In this document: piece after piece, positions 33,370 through 42,450 of the stretch | How positions within the stretch are numbered: the stretch's first letter is position 1 | How the letters are laid out: each line of letters opens with the position of its first letter | Source of the DNA: Ga0077536 sp035325705 | GTDB lineage: Bacteria; Pseudomonadota; Gammaproteobacteria; Ga0077536 | Length of the DNA: 64,000 nt | NCBI GenBank assembly: GCA_035325705.1 | Contig: DAOKZI010000024.1 | Coordinates: 1-64,000 of the forward strand | Direction of reading: 5' to 3' | The notes under the pieces: generated by a model | Databases searched by the model: none | Told to the model about the DNA's origin: nothing | Seen by the model: the letters and a program-made list of their open reading frames with translations, nothing else | Position numbers and translations under genes: made by a program

Positions 33370-35790
33370 ATGAAGCCTGCGACCCTGCTGCACCGCTGCC
33401 GCTCGGCAATGTTCGTCCTCTCGTGCGCGCTCTGCGCGCATTTCGCGCCGCCTGCCGTCGCCGCGGATGCGGACGAGGACGAAGTGATCGCCGTCGACGA
33501 AGCGGTCGAAGTCATCGGCCGCACGCCGGTGTCCCCGCGCTCGGCGGCGGACAGCGCGACGACGATCTCGCGTGAGACGATCGAGCGCCGCCAGGCCACG
33601 GATTTCTACGATCTCATCGGCGAAAGCGCCGGCGTCGCGATCGACGGCGGACCGCGCGCGAGCGGCAAATCGATCAGCATCCGCGGCTTCACCGACAACG
33701 AGGACATCATCACGCGCATCGACGGCGCGACGCAGAACTTCGAGAAATACCGCTACGGCTCCAGTCTCGAACTCGATCCCGATCTGGTGCGCCAGGTCGA
33801 AATCCTGCGCGGCGCGGCGACGATCACCGAAGGCGCCGGCGCGCTCGGCGGCGTCGTGCTCGCCGAAACCCTGCGCGCGGGCGACTTGCTCGATCCCGGA
33901 CAGCGCTTTGGCGCCCGCGGTCGCGGCGGGTATACGACGAACGACGACGGCAAGCAAGGCTCGTTGAGCGCCTACGGCCGGCCGTGGCGCTGGCTCGATC
34001 TGCTCGCCAGCGCCACCACGCGGGAGACGAATTCCTTCGAGCGGCCGGACGGCACGCGGATGCCCAACTCCGCCGAATCGATCTGGTCCGGACTGCTCAA
34101 GAGCACGCTGCTGTCCGACTACGGCGCCTTCGAAGCGATCCATCGCCGCGGCGACGCCGAGCGGCTCGAACCCTTCGACGCGACCGGCGGCGCGCCGGGC
34201 CTGTTCGGCAATGTGCGCCGGCATACCACGGACGCCTCGACGGTGCTGCGCTATCGCTCCGACGGCGGGCCGGACTGGTGGCATGCCGGTCTGACCTTGG
34301 GTCATACGGACAAGGAGCTGATCGATCTGCCCATCGACGCGGACGGCGTGGAGACCGGCGTCATCGACGATTCCGACTACGATATCTGGACGTTCGATCT
34401 GCGCAACGACGTCCTGCATCGGATCGGCCCCGTCAGCGGCAAGCTGCGCCTCGGCATCCAGGGCAACCGCGAAGCGCGCATGGTGTTGCGCACCAATATG
34501 AATGGACGGCAAGTCAACGATATGCAGCCGCCGGGCGAAAAGATCGCCTGGGGTGCGGTGCTGCTCGAGACCTTGAAGTGGGGCGACTTCGAAGTGAACG
34601 GCGGCGCGCGCCTCGATCGCTACGACGTGCAGGCGAAGGCGACCTCCGCGCAGTTCCTGCGCGCGCAGGGCCTCGAAGTCGAAGCCGGTTTCTCGCGACT
34701 GTCGCCGGCGACGAGCCTGACGTGGACGCCGCGGCAGGGGCCGCTCAGCCTGTTCTACAGCTACTCGCAGGCCTTCCGCGCGCCGCTGGTCGACGAGTAT
34801 TTCACCATCGGCTCGCTGAGTCGCTGCCAGTCGTTTTCGCGTTACGTGCAGCCTCCCTTGCCGCCGACGGCGCCGCCAACCTCCTTCAACGAAGTGCCGC
34901 CGACGCCATCCTCGTACCCGAACTTTGCGGACTTTCTTGCGGCGCTCGACCGCTTCAATGCGGCGCTGGATGCGTTTTTGGCGGCAATCGATCGCTACAT
35001 AAACGATGTCAACACCTATGTCGACGTCACGTTGCCCGCGTATCAAAGCAACCCGAACGCCGCCGACCATGCGCTGTGCGGCGCCGATTACAAACCGGAG
35101 CTGTCGTTCACGCACGAAGTCGGCGCCGCCTACGAGTGGGCGGATCTGCTGTCGCCCGGCGACGAGCTGCGCGCGCGCCTCGTGCACTACCGGATGCGGG
35201 TCGAGCAGCTCCTCGAATCGATCTACCAGGACTCGGTGACGGGCGCGGTCAACCAGTTCGGCGTCGAGCACCGCCGCGGCTACGAGCTCGAGCTCGACTA
35301 CGACAGCGAGCGCTGGTTCGCGCAGCTCGCGCTGAGCCTGCTCGAAGGTGAGACCGATCTGCGCTACTTCGACAACAACCGCAACGATCGGGTGGCACGG
35401 AACAGTACGGCCGCCGATCGCGGCCCGCAGCCGCTGCACAGCGTGCCGGCCGATCGCCTCAACGTGACGATGGGTCACCGATGGCCGAGCCGGAATCTCG
35501 AGCTCGGCTATCGCCTGCAGGCCATCGATTCGCGGCTGGTGGTCTCGGGTACGAAGCCAGGCTGTCCGACCGGCATCTTCGTGCTGCCGGCCTGCAACGT
35601 GATCGGCACGCAGAGCGGCTACGTGCTGCACGGCGCTTTTCTGCGCTGGCGGCCCAACCGGCACGTGACGCTGGGCGTGACGGGCGAAAATCTCGGCAAC
35701 CACGAGTACCTGTTGACGGGCTTCGCCGGCGGCCTCGGCGCAACGGCGCCGGGCCGCGACGTGCGCATGAGCATCGCGGTCGAGTACTGA
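33370..35790 (+). CDS. TonB-dependent heme receptor
   Basis: 806 aa with signal peptide (about 1-32, ending VAA). The plug domain follows (DFYDLIGESAGVAIDGGP, ISIRGFTDNEDIITRIDG, VEILRGAATITEGAGALGG), then a 22-strand type barrel. SQAFRAPLVDEYF carries the FRAP box of heme/hemoglobin receptors. The protein ends RMSIAVEY with an aromatic C-terminal residue. An unusual insertion at about residues 495-560 contains a Pro-rich piece and an amphipathic, alanine-rich helical stretch (AALDRFNAALDAFLAAIDRY), possibly an extracellular loop that docks a partner protein. It should import heme across the outer membrane for HmuT. Confidence 0.88.
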   Translation: MKPATLLHRCRSAMFVLSCALCAHFAPPAVAADADEDEVIAVDEAVEVIGRTPVSPRSAADSATTISRETIERRQATDFYDLIGESAGVAIDGGPRASGKSISIRGFTDNEDIITRIDGATQNFEKYRYGSSLELDPDLVRQVEILRGAATITEGAGALGGVVLAETLRAGDLLDPGQRFGARGRGGYTTNDDGKQGSLSAYGRPWRWLDLLASATTRETNSFERPDGTRMPNSAESIWSGLLKSTLLSDYGAFEAIHRRGDAERLEPFDATGGAPGLFGNVRRHTTDASTVLRYRSDGGPDWWHAGLTLGHTDKELIDLPIDADGVETGVIDDSDYDIWTFDLRNDVLHRIGPVSGKLRLGIQGNREARMVLRTNMNGRQVNDMQPPGEKIAWGAVLLETLKWGDFEVNGGARLDRYDVQAKATSAQFLRAQGLEVEAGFSRLSPATSLTWTPRQGPLSLFYSYSQAFRAPLVDEYFTIGSLSRCQSFSRYVQPPLPPTAPPTSFNEVPPTPSSYPNFADFLAALDRFNAALDAFLAAIDRYINDVNTYVDVTLPAYQSNPNAADHALCGADYKPELSFTHEVGAAYEWADLLSPGDELRARLVHYRMRVEQLLESIYQDSVTGAVNQFGVEHRRGYELELDYDSERWFAQLALSLLEGETDLRYFDNNRNDRVARNSTAADRGPQPLHSVPADRLNVTMGHRWPSRNLELGYRLQAIDSRLVVSGTKPGCPTGIFVLPACNVIGTQSGYVLHGAFLRWRPNRHVTLGVTGENLGNHEYLLTGFAGGLGATAPGRDVRMSIAVEY

Positions 35791-35796
35791 GGAAGA

Positions 35797-36115
35797 TCCC
35801 GGATTCGCTGCGCTTCCGGGCTACGAGCCGTGCCGCGACGTGCGCCGAATGAGTCCAGCCACGGAGGGCACGGAGAAGAAATAGGTCGTTCGCTGCCTCC
35901 GCGGCGTCGGCGCCAGCAGGCCGTAGCGGAATCCGGGATCGGCGCCTCGCCATCTCGTAGCCCGGGTGGAGCGCGCAGCGCGTAACCCGGGATCCGCGCC
36001 GCCGTCCCTTCATGCATTCGGGAAGACCAGGCGCGGTGCGCGCCGAGCGTGGCCGAAAGCCCTTGCGTATCGGGCATGCCCGATCCCGGGTTCCGCTACG
36101 CTACACCCGGGCTAC
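35797..36115. repeat. Intergenic repeat cluster
   Basis: Fills the 35791-36167 gap. REP-like copies at about 35797-35824, 35957-35999 and 36080-36115, a CACGGAG element at 35857-35882, and a 115-bp segment (36001-36115) homologous to 26951-27066. No gene seen. Confidence 0.62.
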
Positions 36116-36167
36116 GGGAACGGGGCACGCTCTTTCACGGCACCTACGGATCCATTCAGCCCTCGTC

Positions 36168-36974
36168 TCACTTGCCCTCGAATTTCGGCGCGCGCTTTTC
36201 GAAGAAGGAGTTGACGGCCTCGACGTGATCGTCGGTGCGCTGGACCAGCACCTGCATCGCGGCCGACATCTCCATGATCGTGTCGAAGCTCGCCGTCAGC
36301 CCGTCGCGCATCAGGCGTTTGGTCATGCGCAGCGCCTGCGGCGGTTGCGCGCAGATCTTCGACGCCAGCTTCTCGGCCTCCGCCATCAGCTCGCCGTCCG
36401 GATAGACCTCGGACACGAGGCCCCATTCGCGTGCCGTCTGGGCGTCGACGACCTCGCCGGTGAAGTAGAGCTGCGCGGCGCGCGACCAGCCGATGATCCG
36501 CGGCAGCAGCCAGGCCCCGCCGTCGCCGGGAATGAGGCCGATCTTGAGGAAGGTCGCGCCGAACTTCGCGCTCGCCGCGGACAGGCGGATGTCGCACAGC
36601 GAGGCGACGTCGCCGCCGAGACCGATCGCCGGACCGTTGATCGCGCCGATCATCGGCACCTCGATGCTCCACATCGCCTTGATGATGCCGTGGATGCTGT
36701 CGCGGTAGTGATCGCGCAGCCGGAGGTTGTCGACGCCGAACTCGCCGCTGCGATCGCGCATCGCCTTCAGATCGCCGCCGGCGGAAAACGCGCTGCCGGC
36801 GCCGGTCATGATCACGCAGCGCAGATCGAAATCGCCGTTGATGCGCGCGGCCATCGCCTTGAACTGCTCGCCGTCGCCGGCGAGACCGAGCGGATTGCGC
36901 TTGTCGGGGCGGTTCAGCGTCAGATAGCCGACGTGGCCGCGCTTGTCGAAGAGGAGGAGATCACCGTTGCTCAT
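36168..36974 (-). CDS. Enoyl-CoA hydratase/isomerase family, atypical active site
   Basis: 268 aa, last gene of the nine-gene acyl-CoA operon, 31 bp after the ACAD gene. Crotonase fold: NRPDKRNPL, AGGDLKAM (CoA/oxyanion loop), INGPAIGLGGDVASLCDIRL and FLKIGLIPGDGGAWLLPR. The two glutamates of classical hydratases are Asp (GGDV) and Lys (FLKIGL); FxKIGLxPDxGG is the pattern of PaaG-like isomerases and related enzymes. It may be an isomerase, a ring-opening or a retro-Claisen enzyme rather than a simple hydratase. Confidence 0.85.
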   Translation of the reverse strand: MSNGDLLLFDKRGHVGYLTLNRPDKRNPLGLAGDGEQFKAMAARINGDFDLRCVIMTGAGSAFSAGGDLKAMRDRSGEFGVDNLRLRDHYRDSIHGIIKAMWSIEVPMIGAINGPAIGLGGDVASLCDIRLSAASAKFGATFLKIGLIPGDGGAWLLPRIIGWSRAAQLYFTGEVVDAQTAREWGLVSEVYPDGELMAEAEKLASKICAQPPQALRMTKRLMRDGLTASFDTIMEMSAAMQVLVQRTDDHVEAVNSFFEKRAPKFEGK

Positions 36975-37005
36975 GCTTGCTTTCCGTGTTCGTTCGAGGA
37001 TTCGT

Positions 37006-38046
37006 TCAGTGGGTCAGACAGGCCCACAGCCGATCGCCGCCCTGCTCGACGGCCATGCGGCCCAACACTTCGCCCCATTCGCCGTGGGCACCGAATTCCG
37101 CGCGCCAGGACCACAGTCGCCGGGTCAGGAACTGCAGCGCGTATTCGTAGGTGAAGCCGATCGCACCGTGTACCTGATGGCTGATCCGCGTCAGCATCTC
37201 CACCGCCTCGCTCGCGCGGCACTTGGCCGCGGCGATTTCGAAGCGCGCGTCGCGCCCGGACGGCCTGAAGCCGCGATCGTCGAGCACCGTGAAGGCGGTG
37301 TGCGCGATGGTATCGACCGAGGCCATGCCGCCGGCGAGCTCGGCGAGCTGATGCTGGATCGCCTGGAACTGCGACAAGAGGCGGCCGAACTGCTCGCGTT
37401 CGGAGGTGTAGCGCACCGACAGTTCGAGACAGGCCGCGGCGGCGCCCGCGATCTGCGCCGCGCGCAGCAGCGCGCCGAGCCAGCGCACGCAGTCTGCCGG
37501 CAGATCGAGCGCATGCAGGCCGCGCGGGTGCGCGCGCTCGAAGCGCACGGTGTCGCGCGGCTCGCGCGCGAGATTCGACTCCTCGCGAATGCTGACGGAG
37601 GCGGTGTCGAAGACGGCGAGGCGGCCGTCGCCCGTGGTGCCGACGAAGGCGGCGGCATCGCGTCCCCACGGCACGCGCGGGACTTCGCCGCTGAAGCTGC
37701 CGTCCGCGGCCAGCGCGATCGGCGCGGGCAACAGGCCGATCGCGCCGTCGACGAGCGGTGCACCCGCGCGCTCGAGCAGCCACAGCCCGAGCATCGTCTC
37801 CGGGATCGGCAGCGGCACGCCGTAGCGGCCGCAGGCGCGCACGACGACGTAGGCGTCGGCCCAGCCCGCGTTCATGCCGCCGCCGCTCTCGCTGACGAGC
37901 ACCTGCGTCAGGCCCTGCTCCTGCGCGAGCGCCCACAGCTCGCGCGAGAAGCCCGCGTCTTCGACCGCGGTGAGGAATTCGCGATCGACGCGCGCGGCGA
38001 ACAGCCGCGTGACGCTGTCGTCGAGTATCTGCTGCAGTTCGTTCAT
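37006..38046 (-). CDS. Acyl-CoA dehydrogenase, divergent subunit
   Basis: 346 aa; the ATG overlaps the preceding ACAD stop (ATGA). It keeps the C-terminal ACAD helical domain (RYTSEREQFGRLLSQFQAIQHQLAELA, CRASEAVEMLTRISHQVHGAIGFTYEYALQ) but the N-terminal and middle domains are short and weakly conserved. Adjacent, coupled ACAD pairs of this kind form alpha2beta2 heterotetramers in steroid side-chain degradation (FadE/ChsE type). This is likely the subunit with HGAIGFTYEY, partnered with the protein at 38043-39206. Confidence 0.85.
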   Translation of the reverse strand: MNELQQILDDSVTRLFAARVDREFLTAVEDAGFSRELWALAQEQGLTQVLVSESGGGMNAGWADAYVVVRACGRYGVPLPIPETMLGLWLLERAGAPLVDGAIGLLPAPIALAADGSFSGEVPRVPWGRDAAAFVGTTGDGRLAVFDTASVSIREESNLAREPRDTVRFERAHPRGLHALDLPADCVRWLGALLRAAQIAGAAAACLELSVRYTSEREQFGRLLSQFQAIQHQLAELAGGMASVDTIAHTAFTVLDDRGFRPSGRDARFEIAAAKCRASEAVEMLTRISHQVHGAIGFTYEYALQFLTRRLWSWRAEFGAHGEWGEVLGRMAVEQGGDRLWACLTH

Positions 38047-39206
38047 CGGACCCCCAGGCCGCGCGCGATGATGCCGCGCAGGATTTCGAGCGTGCCCCCG
38101 CGCAGCGAGAACGACGGGGCGAGTTGCATGAGATTGCCGAGCACCTGCTGATAGTCGCTGCCGGTGTCGGCGAGCGTCGGCTCGAGCGCGACCAGCTCCT
38201 GGGCGAGTCCGGGCAGGCGCTGCTCGAACTGGCAGCCGAGATCCTTGACGATCGACGCCTGCAAACCGGGATCGACGCCTTCGTTCAGCATGCCGGCGAC
38301 GGCGAGCGACATATTGCGCAGCGTCGCCGCCCATGCGACCTCGGCGCCGATCTTCGCGAGCACGCTGGGGCTCGCCCGATCCTTCACCTCGTCGATGAGC
38401 TTGCTGAGCAGGATGAAGCAGGACAGGTAGCGCTCGGGGCCGCTGCGCTCGAAGGCGAGCTCGGCGGTGACCTGCTTCCAGCCTTCGCCTTCCTTGCCGA
38501 GCAGCGCATCGGGCGGCAGCAGCGCGTCCTCGAACACCACCTCGTTGAAGTGGCGGCGCCCGGTCAGATCCTTGATCGGGCGCGGCGTGATGCCCTTGGT
38601 CTGCTGCAAATCGATCAGGAACTGCGACAGGCCGCGATGCTTGCTCTCGGCGCTGCTGTCGGTGCGCAGGAGCGCGATCATGTAGTCGGCGCGGTGCGCG
38701 TTCGTGGTCCAGATCTTCGTGCCGTTGACGAGCCAGCCGTCGGCGACGCGCTCGGCCTTGGTGCGCACCGACGCGAGATCCGAGCCCGAGTTCGGCTCGC
38801 TCATGCCGATGCAGAAGCAGATCTCGCCTTTGGTGATGCCGGGGATGATCTTCTGCTTCTGCTCCTCGCTGCCGTAGCGCGCGATCACGGGGCCGCTCTG
38901 GCGATCGGCGATCCAGTGGAAGCCGACCGGCGCGCCGGCGGCGAGCGTTTCCTCGACGACGACGTAGCGCTCGAGCGCCGAGCGCTCGTGCCCGCCGTAG
39001 CGCTTGGGCAGCGCCATGCCGAGCCAGCCGCGCGCACCGAGCTTGCGGCTGAACTCGGGATCGAAGCCGTCCCAGGTGCTGCTGCGGACGACGGCGGAGT
39101 AGGGCGCGAGCGCCTCAGCGAGGAAGGCCCTGACCTCGCGGCGCAGAGGCGCCAGCGCGGCCGGCAGCTCATAGCGCGGGAAGCGTAGAACATCGATGTT
39201 CAGCAT
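38043..39206 (-). CDS. Acyl-CoA dehydrogenase
   Basis: 387 aa, CGGAG site six bases before the ATG ending 39206. Standard ACAD blocks: GARGWLGMALPKRYGGHERS, ICFCIGMSEPNSGSDLASV, GWLVNGTKIWTTNAHRADY and a C-terminal FSLRGGTLEILRGIIARGLG in which the TLEI segment contacts flavin/CoA. FAD-dependent 2,3-desaturation of an acyl-CoA. Translationally coupled to the divergent ACAD downstream, suggesting a heteromeric enzyme. Confidence 0.9.
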   Translation of the reverse strand: MLNIDVLRFPRYELPAALAPLRREVRAFLAEALAPYSAVVRSSTWDGFDPEFSRKLGARGWLGMALPKRYGGHERSALERYVVVEETLAAGAPVGFHWIADRQSGPVIARYGSEEQKQKIIPGITKGEICFCIGMSEPNSGSDLASVRTKAERVADGWLVNGTKIWTTNAHRADYMIALLRTDSSAESKHRGLSQFLIDLQQTKGITPRPIKDLTGRRHFNEVVFEDALLPPDALLGKEGEGWKQVTAELAFERSGPERYLSCFILLSKLIDEVKDRASPSVLAKIGAEVAWAATLRNMSLAVAGMLNEGVDPGLQASIVKDLGCQFEQRLPGLAQELVALEPTLADTGSDYQQVLGNLMQLAPSFSLRGGTLEILRGIIARGLGVR

Positions 39207-39223
39207 AGGAGTCTCCGGGCGCG

Positions 39224-40303
39224 CTAGGCCGGCGCACCGTGTCTGCGCGCATAGTGCCACGCGATCTCGGCGATTCTCTTCACCAGCTCGGGGCTGGTCT
39301 CGGCGTGCTCGTTGGCCGCCGTGCCTTCTTGGACGCGTTTGATGATGCCCTGATAGATTGCGCCGACGCGCCACAGCGTGTACGCGCGATAGTAGTCGAT
39401 GCCGGGAATGTTCTTGCGGCCGACGAGCTCGCAGTAGCGCGCGATGTACTCCTCCTCGGTCGGAATGCCGAGCGCTTTCAAGTCCAGCCCGCCGAGGGTG
39501 CTGACGCGCTCGCCCATCTGCGGCAGCAGCCACGGCAGCAGGTGATAGGTGAAGTCGCCGAGCGGATGGCCGATCGTCGACAGCTCCCAGTCGAGCACCG
39601 CGACGACGCGCGGCTCGGTCGGGTGGAAGATCATGTTGTCCATGCGATAGTCGCCGTGGACGATGGAGACGGCGTCATCGTGCGGGATGTTCTTCGGCAG
39701 CCAGTCGTTGAGCCGATCCATCAGCTCGATCTTGACCGTCTCGGAGGCGACGTAATTCTTCGTCCAGCGGCTGATCTGGCGCGCGAAGTAGTCGGTGGGC
39801 TTGCCGAAATCCTCGAGGCCGACGGCCTTGTAGTCGATCTTCTGCAGTTGTGCGAGCGTCGTCACCTTGGCGTCGTAGATCTTCGCGCGTTCGGCCGGCG
39901 TCATGCCCGGCAGCGACATCTCCCACAGCACGCGGCCTTCGATCATCTCCATCACGTAGAACATCGTGCCGATGACGGACTCGTCGGTGCACAGGGCATA
40001 GGGCCGCGGCACCGGGAAGCCGACCCCGGACAGCGCCTTGATCACCCTGTACTCGCGGTCGACCGCATGCGCCGAGGGCAGCAGCGGCCCGGGCGGCTTG
40101 CGCCGGAGCACGTAGTTGCGGTTGCCGGTGACGAGCTGATAAGTCGGATTCGACTGGCCGCCCTTGAAGCGGCGGAGCTCGAGCGGGCCCACGTAGTCCG
40201 GGATGACGGTCTTCAGATAAGCCTCGAGGCTGACCGCGTCGAGCTGCAGATGCGGTTCGACCTGCTTGGTCCCGGAGAACTTTTCCTGGCGCGAATTGCT
40301 CAT
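39224..40303 (-). CDS. APH-fold phosphotransferase (ACAD10/11 kinase-domain type)
   Basis: 359 aa. Kinase-like N-lobe (RRFKGGQSNPTYQLVTG, NYVLRRKPPG), catalytic VHGDYRMDNMIFHP with the Brenner-type HGDxxxxN motif, and metal-binding VLDWELSTIGHPLGD. This family matches the kinase domain fused to human ACAD10/11, thought to act on 4-hydroxy-acids or their CoA esters, and in bacteria it is commonly found beside ACAD genes, as here. It is 17 bp upstream of the ACAD gene at 38043-39206. Confidence 0.88.
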   Translation of the reverse strand: MSNSRQEKFSGTKQVEPHLQLDAVSLEAYLKTVIPDYVGPLELRRFKGGQSNPTYQLVTGNRNYVLRRKPPGPLLPSAHAVDREYRVIKALSGVGFPVPRPYALCTDESVIGTMFYVMEMIEGRVLWEMSLPGMTPAERAKIYDAKVTTLAQLQKIDYKAVGLEDFGKPTDYFARQISRWTKNYVASETVKIELMDRLNDWLPKNIPHDDAVSIVHGDYRMDNMIFHPTEPRVVAVLDWELSTIGHPLGDFTYHLLPWLLPQMGERVSTLGGLDLKALGIPTEEEYIARYCELVGRKNIPGIDYYRAYTLWRVGAIYQGIIKRVQEGTAANEHAETSPELVKRIAEIAWHYARRHGAPA

Positions 40304-40353
40304 GCGTAATCTCTTCTGAAGGGGTTCGGGGGGCGTGATACGGGGCGGCGGTC

Positions 40354-41574
40354 TCAGCCGCGCGGGCCAGCGACGATGCCGGCGTCGTGCAGGCGGCCGA
40401 TTTCGCCGCTGCTCATGCCGAGTAGATCGGCGAGGATCTCGTCCGTGTGCTCGCCGAGCCGCGGCGCGCGGCGCGCCGGCGCGCGGCTGACCGCGCCGAA
40501 ATGCATCGGCTGGCCGGGCACCGGGTAGCTGCCGATGTCGGGCTGCTCGACGAGATGATAAATCGGATTGTCGGGCGAGCAGTCGGGATCGCGATCGATG
40601 AGCTCCGCCATCGTCTGGTAGCGTCCCCAGCACACGCCGTTGGCGTCGAAGGCGGCGGCGATCTCGGCGAGCGTACGGCGCGCGAGCTGCTCGGCGAGCA
40701 CGCCGGCGATGTCGCGGCGCGCGAGGTAGCGATTGCCTTCCCGATCGAGATCGAGCCCGAGCTTGGCGCCCAGCGCCGCCATCGCGTCCTTGAGGCCCGT
40801 CGCGGCGAGCAGGCCGCTCCACATCTTGGGGCTGATCGCCATCACCATGATCCGCGCGCCGTCGCTGGTAGTGAAATCGCGGCCGAACGCGCCGTAGAGA
40901 TAATTGCCGCCGCGCGTGCGCTCGGTGCCGTTGATCTTGCGCTCGCCGACGAAGCCGAGATGGCCGACGGCGGCGAGCGCGACGTCGGCGAGCGACATGT
41001 CGATCTTCTGGCCCCGGCCCGTGCGATCGCGGAAGCGCAGCGCCGTCAGGAGGCTGGTCGCGGCGAGCAGCGCGGCGCTGATGTCCCAGGCCGGCAGCAC
41101 GTGATTGACCGGGCGCTCGTCGTCTTCGGGGCCGGTCAGGAACGGATAGCCGACCTTGGCGTTGACGGTGTAGTCGACCGCGGTGCCGCCGTGGCGATCG
41201 CCGACGATCGCGAGCTGGATCAGATCCGCGCGATGCCGGCACAGGGCCGCGTAGTCGAGCCAGCCCTTCGCCGGCAGGTTCGTCGACATGATGCCGCCGT
41301 CCGGGCCCGGCAGCGCGATCAGCCGCGTGACGAGGCTGCGACCTTCCTCGTGCCGCAGATCGACGCACAGCGAGCGCTTGCCCTTGTTCAGATCGGCCCA
41401 GTAGATGCTGTCGTTGCGCGCCGTCACGGGCCAGCGCCGGTAGTCGATGCCGCCGCCGATCTGATCGAAGCGGATCACGTCTGCGCCGAGCTGGGCGAGC
41501 GTCATGCCGCACATCGGCGCGGCGATGAAGGCCGAGGCCTCGACGATGCGCAGGCCCTGCAATAGATTCTGCAT
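40354..41574 (-). CDS. Family III CoA transferase (CaiB/BaiF)
   Basis: 406 aa. Opens LQGLRIVEASAFIAAPMCGM with the class III start, then GADVIRFDQIGGG, NKGKRSLCVDLRHEEG, and a C-terminal half with PAWDISAALLAATSLLTALR and GRGQKIDMSLADV. It transfers CoA between acyl groups or racemises 2-methylacyl-CoA. Three bases separate it from the preceding MaoC gene, so it belongs to the same operon. A second family member lies at 51286. Confidence 0.88.
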   Translation of the reverse strand: MQNLLQGLRIVEASAFIAAPMCGMTLAQLGADVIRFDQIGGGIDYRRWPVTARNDSIYWADLNKGKRSLCVDLRHEEGRSLVTRLIALPGPDGGIMSTNLPAKGWLDYAALCRHRADLIQLAIVGDRHGGTAVDYTVNAKVGYPFLTGPEDDERPVNHVLPAWDISAALLAATSLLTALRFRDRTGRGQKIDMSLADVALAAVGHLGFVGERKINGTERTRGGNYLYGAFGRDFTTSDGARIMVMAISPKMWSGLLAATGLKDAMAALGAKLGLDLDREGNRYLARRDIAGVLAEQLARRTLAEIAAAFDANGVCWGRYQTMAELIDRDPDCSPDNPIYHLVEQPDIGSYPVPGQPMHFGAVSRAPARRAPRLGEHTDEILADLLGMSSGEIGRLHDAGIVAGPRG

Positions 41575-41577
41575 GTG

Positions 41578-42450
41578 TCAGCTCTCCTTCGCGCCGCGCA
41601 GCTCCACGCGGCCGTGGCTGAGGACGGTGATCTCGCGCTCGACGCAGTCGGCGCTGAACGCGATTCTCTTCCAGTCGCGCCAGATCCGCACGCGCAGCGT
41701 CTCGCCGGGAAAGAACGGCGCGGCGAAGCGGACCTCGACGCGCGCGATCTCGGCCGCATCGTCGTCGAGACAAGTCTCCAGCACTTCACGCAGCGCGAGC
41801 CCCAGCGTGCAGCGCCCGTGCAGCAGCGGCCGCTCGAAGCCGGCGCGCGCGGCGACGGCGGGTGAGGCGTGCACGGGATTGAGATCGCCGTTCAGGCGGT
41901 AGAGCAAGGCCTGATGGCGCAGCGTCGGACGCGTCCTCGTCGCTTCGGCCGGCCGCGCCGGCGTCGGCTCGAGGGCGGGCGGCGCGAGGCCGGCGCTGCC
42001 GCCGCCGCCGTCACCGCGCGCGAGCACGCAGGAGCGCAAAGTCGCGAGGTGCAGGCCGTCGTTCTCGCTGTAGAGCTCCTTGCGCGTGTGGACGTAGGCC
42101 CCGCGCGCCGCGCCGCGATCGAGCACGGCGTCGACCCACACTTCCTCGCGCACGATTCCGGCCGGCGGCAGCCGCCGGGGCAAGTCCAGCCGTTCCTCGG
42201 CGTGCAGCATGCGCGGCAGATCGAGCGCGAGCCCGGGCACCGACGCGGGCATCCAGACCCCCTGCCAGCCGAGCACCAGCGGCAGCGTCGGCAGCACGCA
42301 GAGCCGTTCCTCGTAGACGTGGCGGAGCTGTCGCGTATCCAGCGGATCCTCGCCGTAGCCCAGCGACAGCGCATGGAGCATCGCGTCGACGCTGTGATAG
42401 GCCGTTTCCCCCGCGTGCAGGCGGGTGCCGACGAGCGCGACCAGACTCAT
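41578..42450 (-). CDS. Double hot-dog MaoC-like hydratase, paralogue A
   Basis: 290 aa. Two hot-dog halves: an N-terminal MaoC-N-like domain (about 1-150) and a C-terminal domain with the hydratase-2 motif (GDLNPVHASPAV then GFERPLLHG). The Asp and His of the (R)-hydratase dyad are both present. ATG overlaps the stop of the paralogue just upstream. The pair probably forms a heterodimer hydrating a bulky 2-enoyl-CoA, as for ChsH-type steroid hydratases. Confidence 0.85.
   Translation of the reverse strand: MSLVALVGTRLHAGETAYHSVDAMLHALSLGYGEDPLDTRQLRHVYEERLCVLPTLPLVLGWQGVWMPASVPGLALDLPRMLHAEERLDLPRRLPPAGIVREEVWVDAVLDRGAARGAYVHTRKELYSENDGLHLATLRSCVLARGDGGGGSAGLAPPALEPTPARPAEATRTRPTLRHQALLYRLNGDLNPVHASPAVAARAGFERPLLHGRCTLGLALREVLETCLDDDAAEIARVEVRFAAPFFPGETLRVRIWRDWKRIAFSADCVEREITVLSHGRVELRGAKES

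Noticed and set aside
33277..35703. 808-aa open frame antisense to the heme receptor
   Set aside because: High-GC mirror of a real gene: Arg/His/Ala-rich with no domain, while the plus strand has plug, barrel and FRAP box.
39224..41773. 849-aa minus frame spanning kinase and CoA transferase
   Set aside because: The N-terminal portion is an out-of-frame shadow of the CoA transferase; the kinase starts at the ATG ending 40303.
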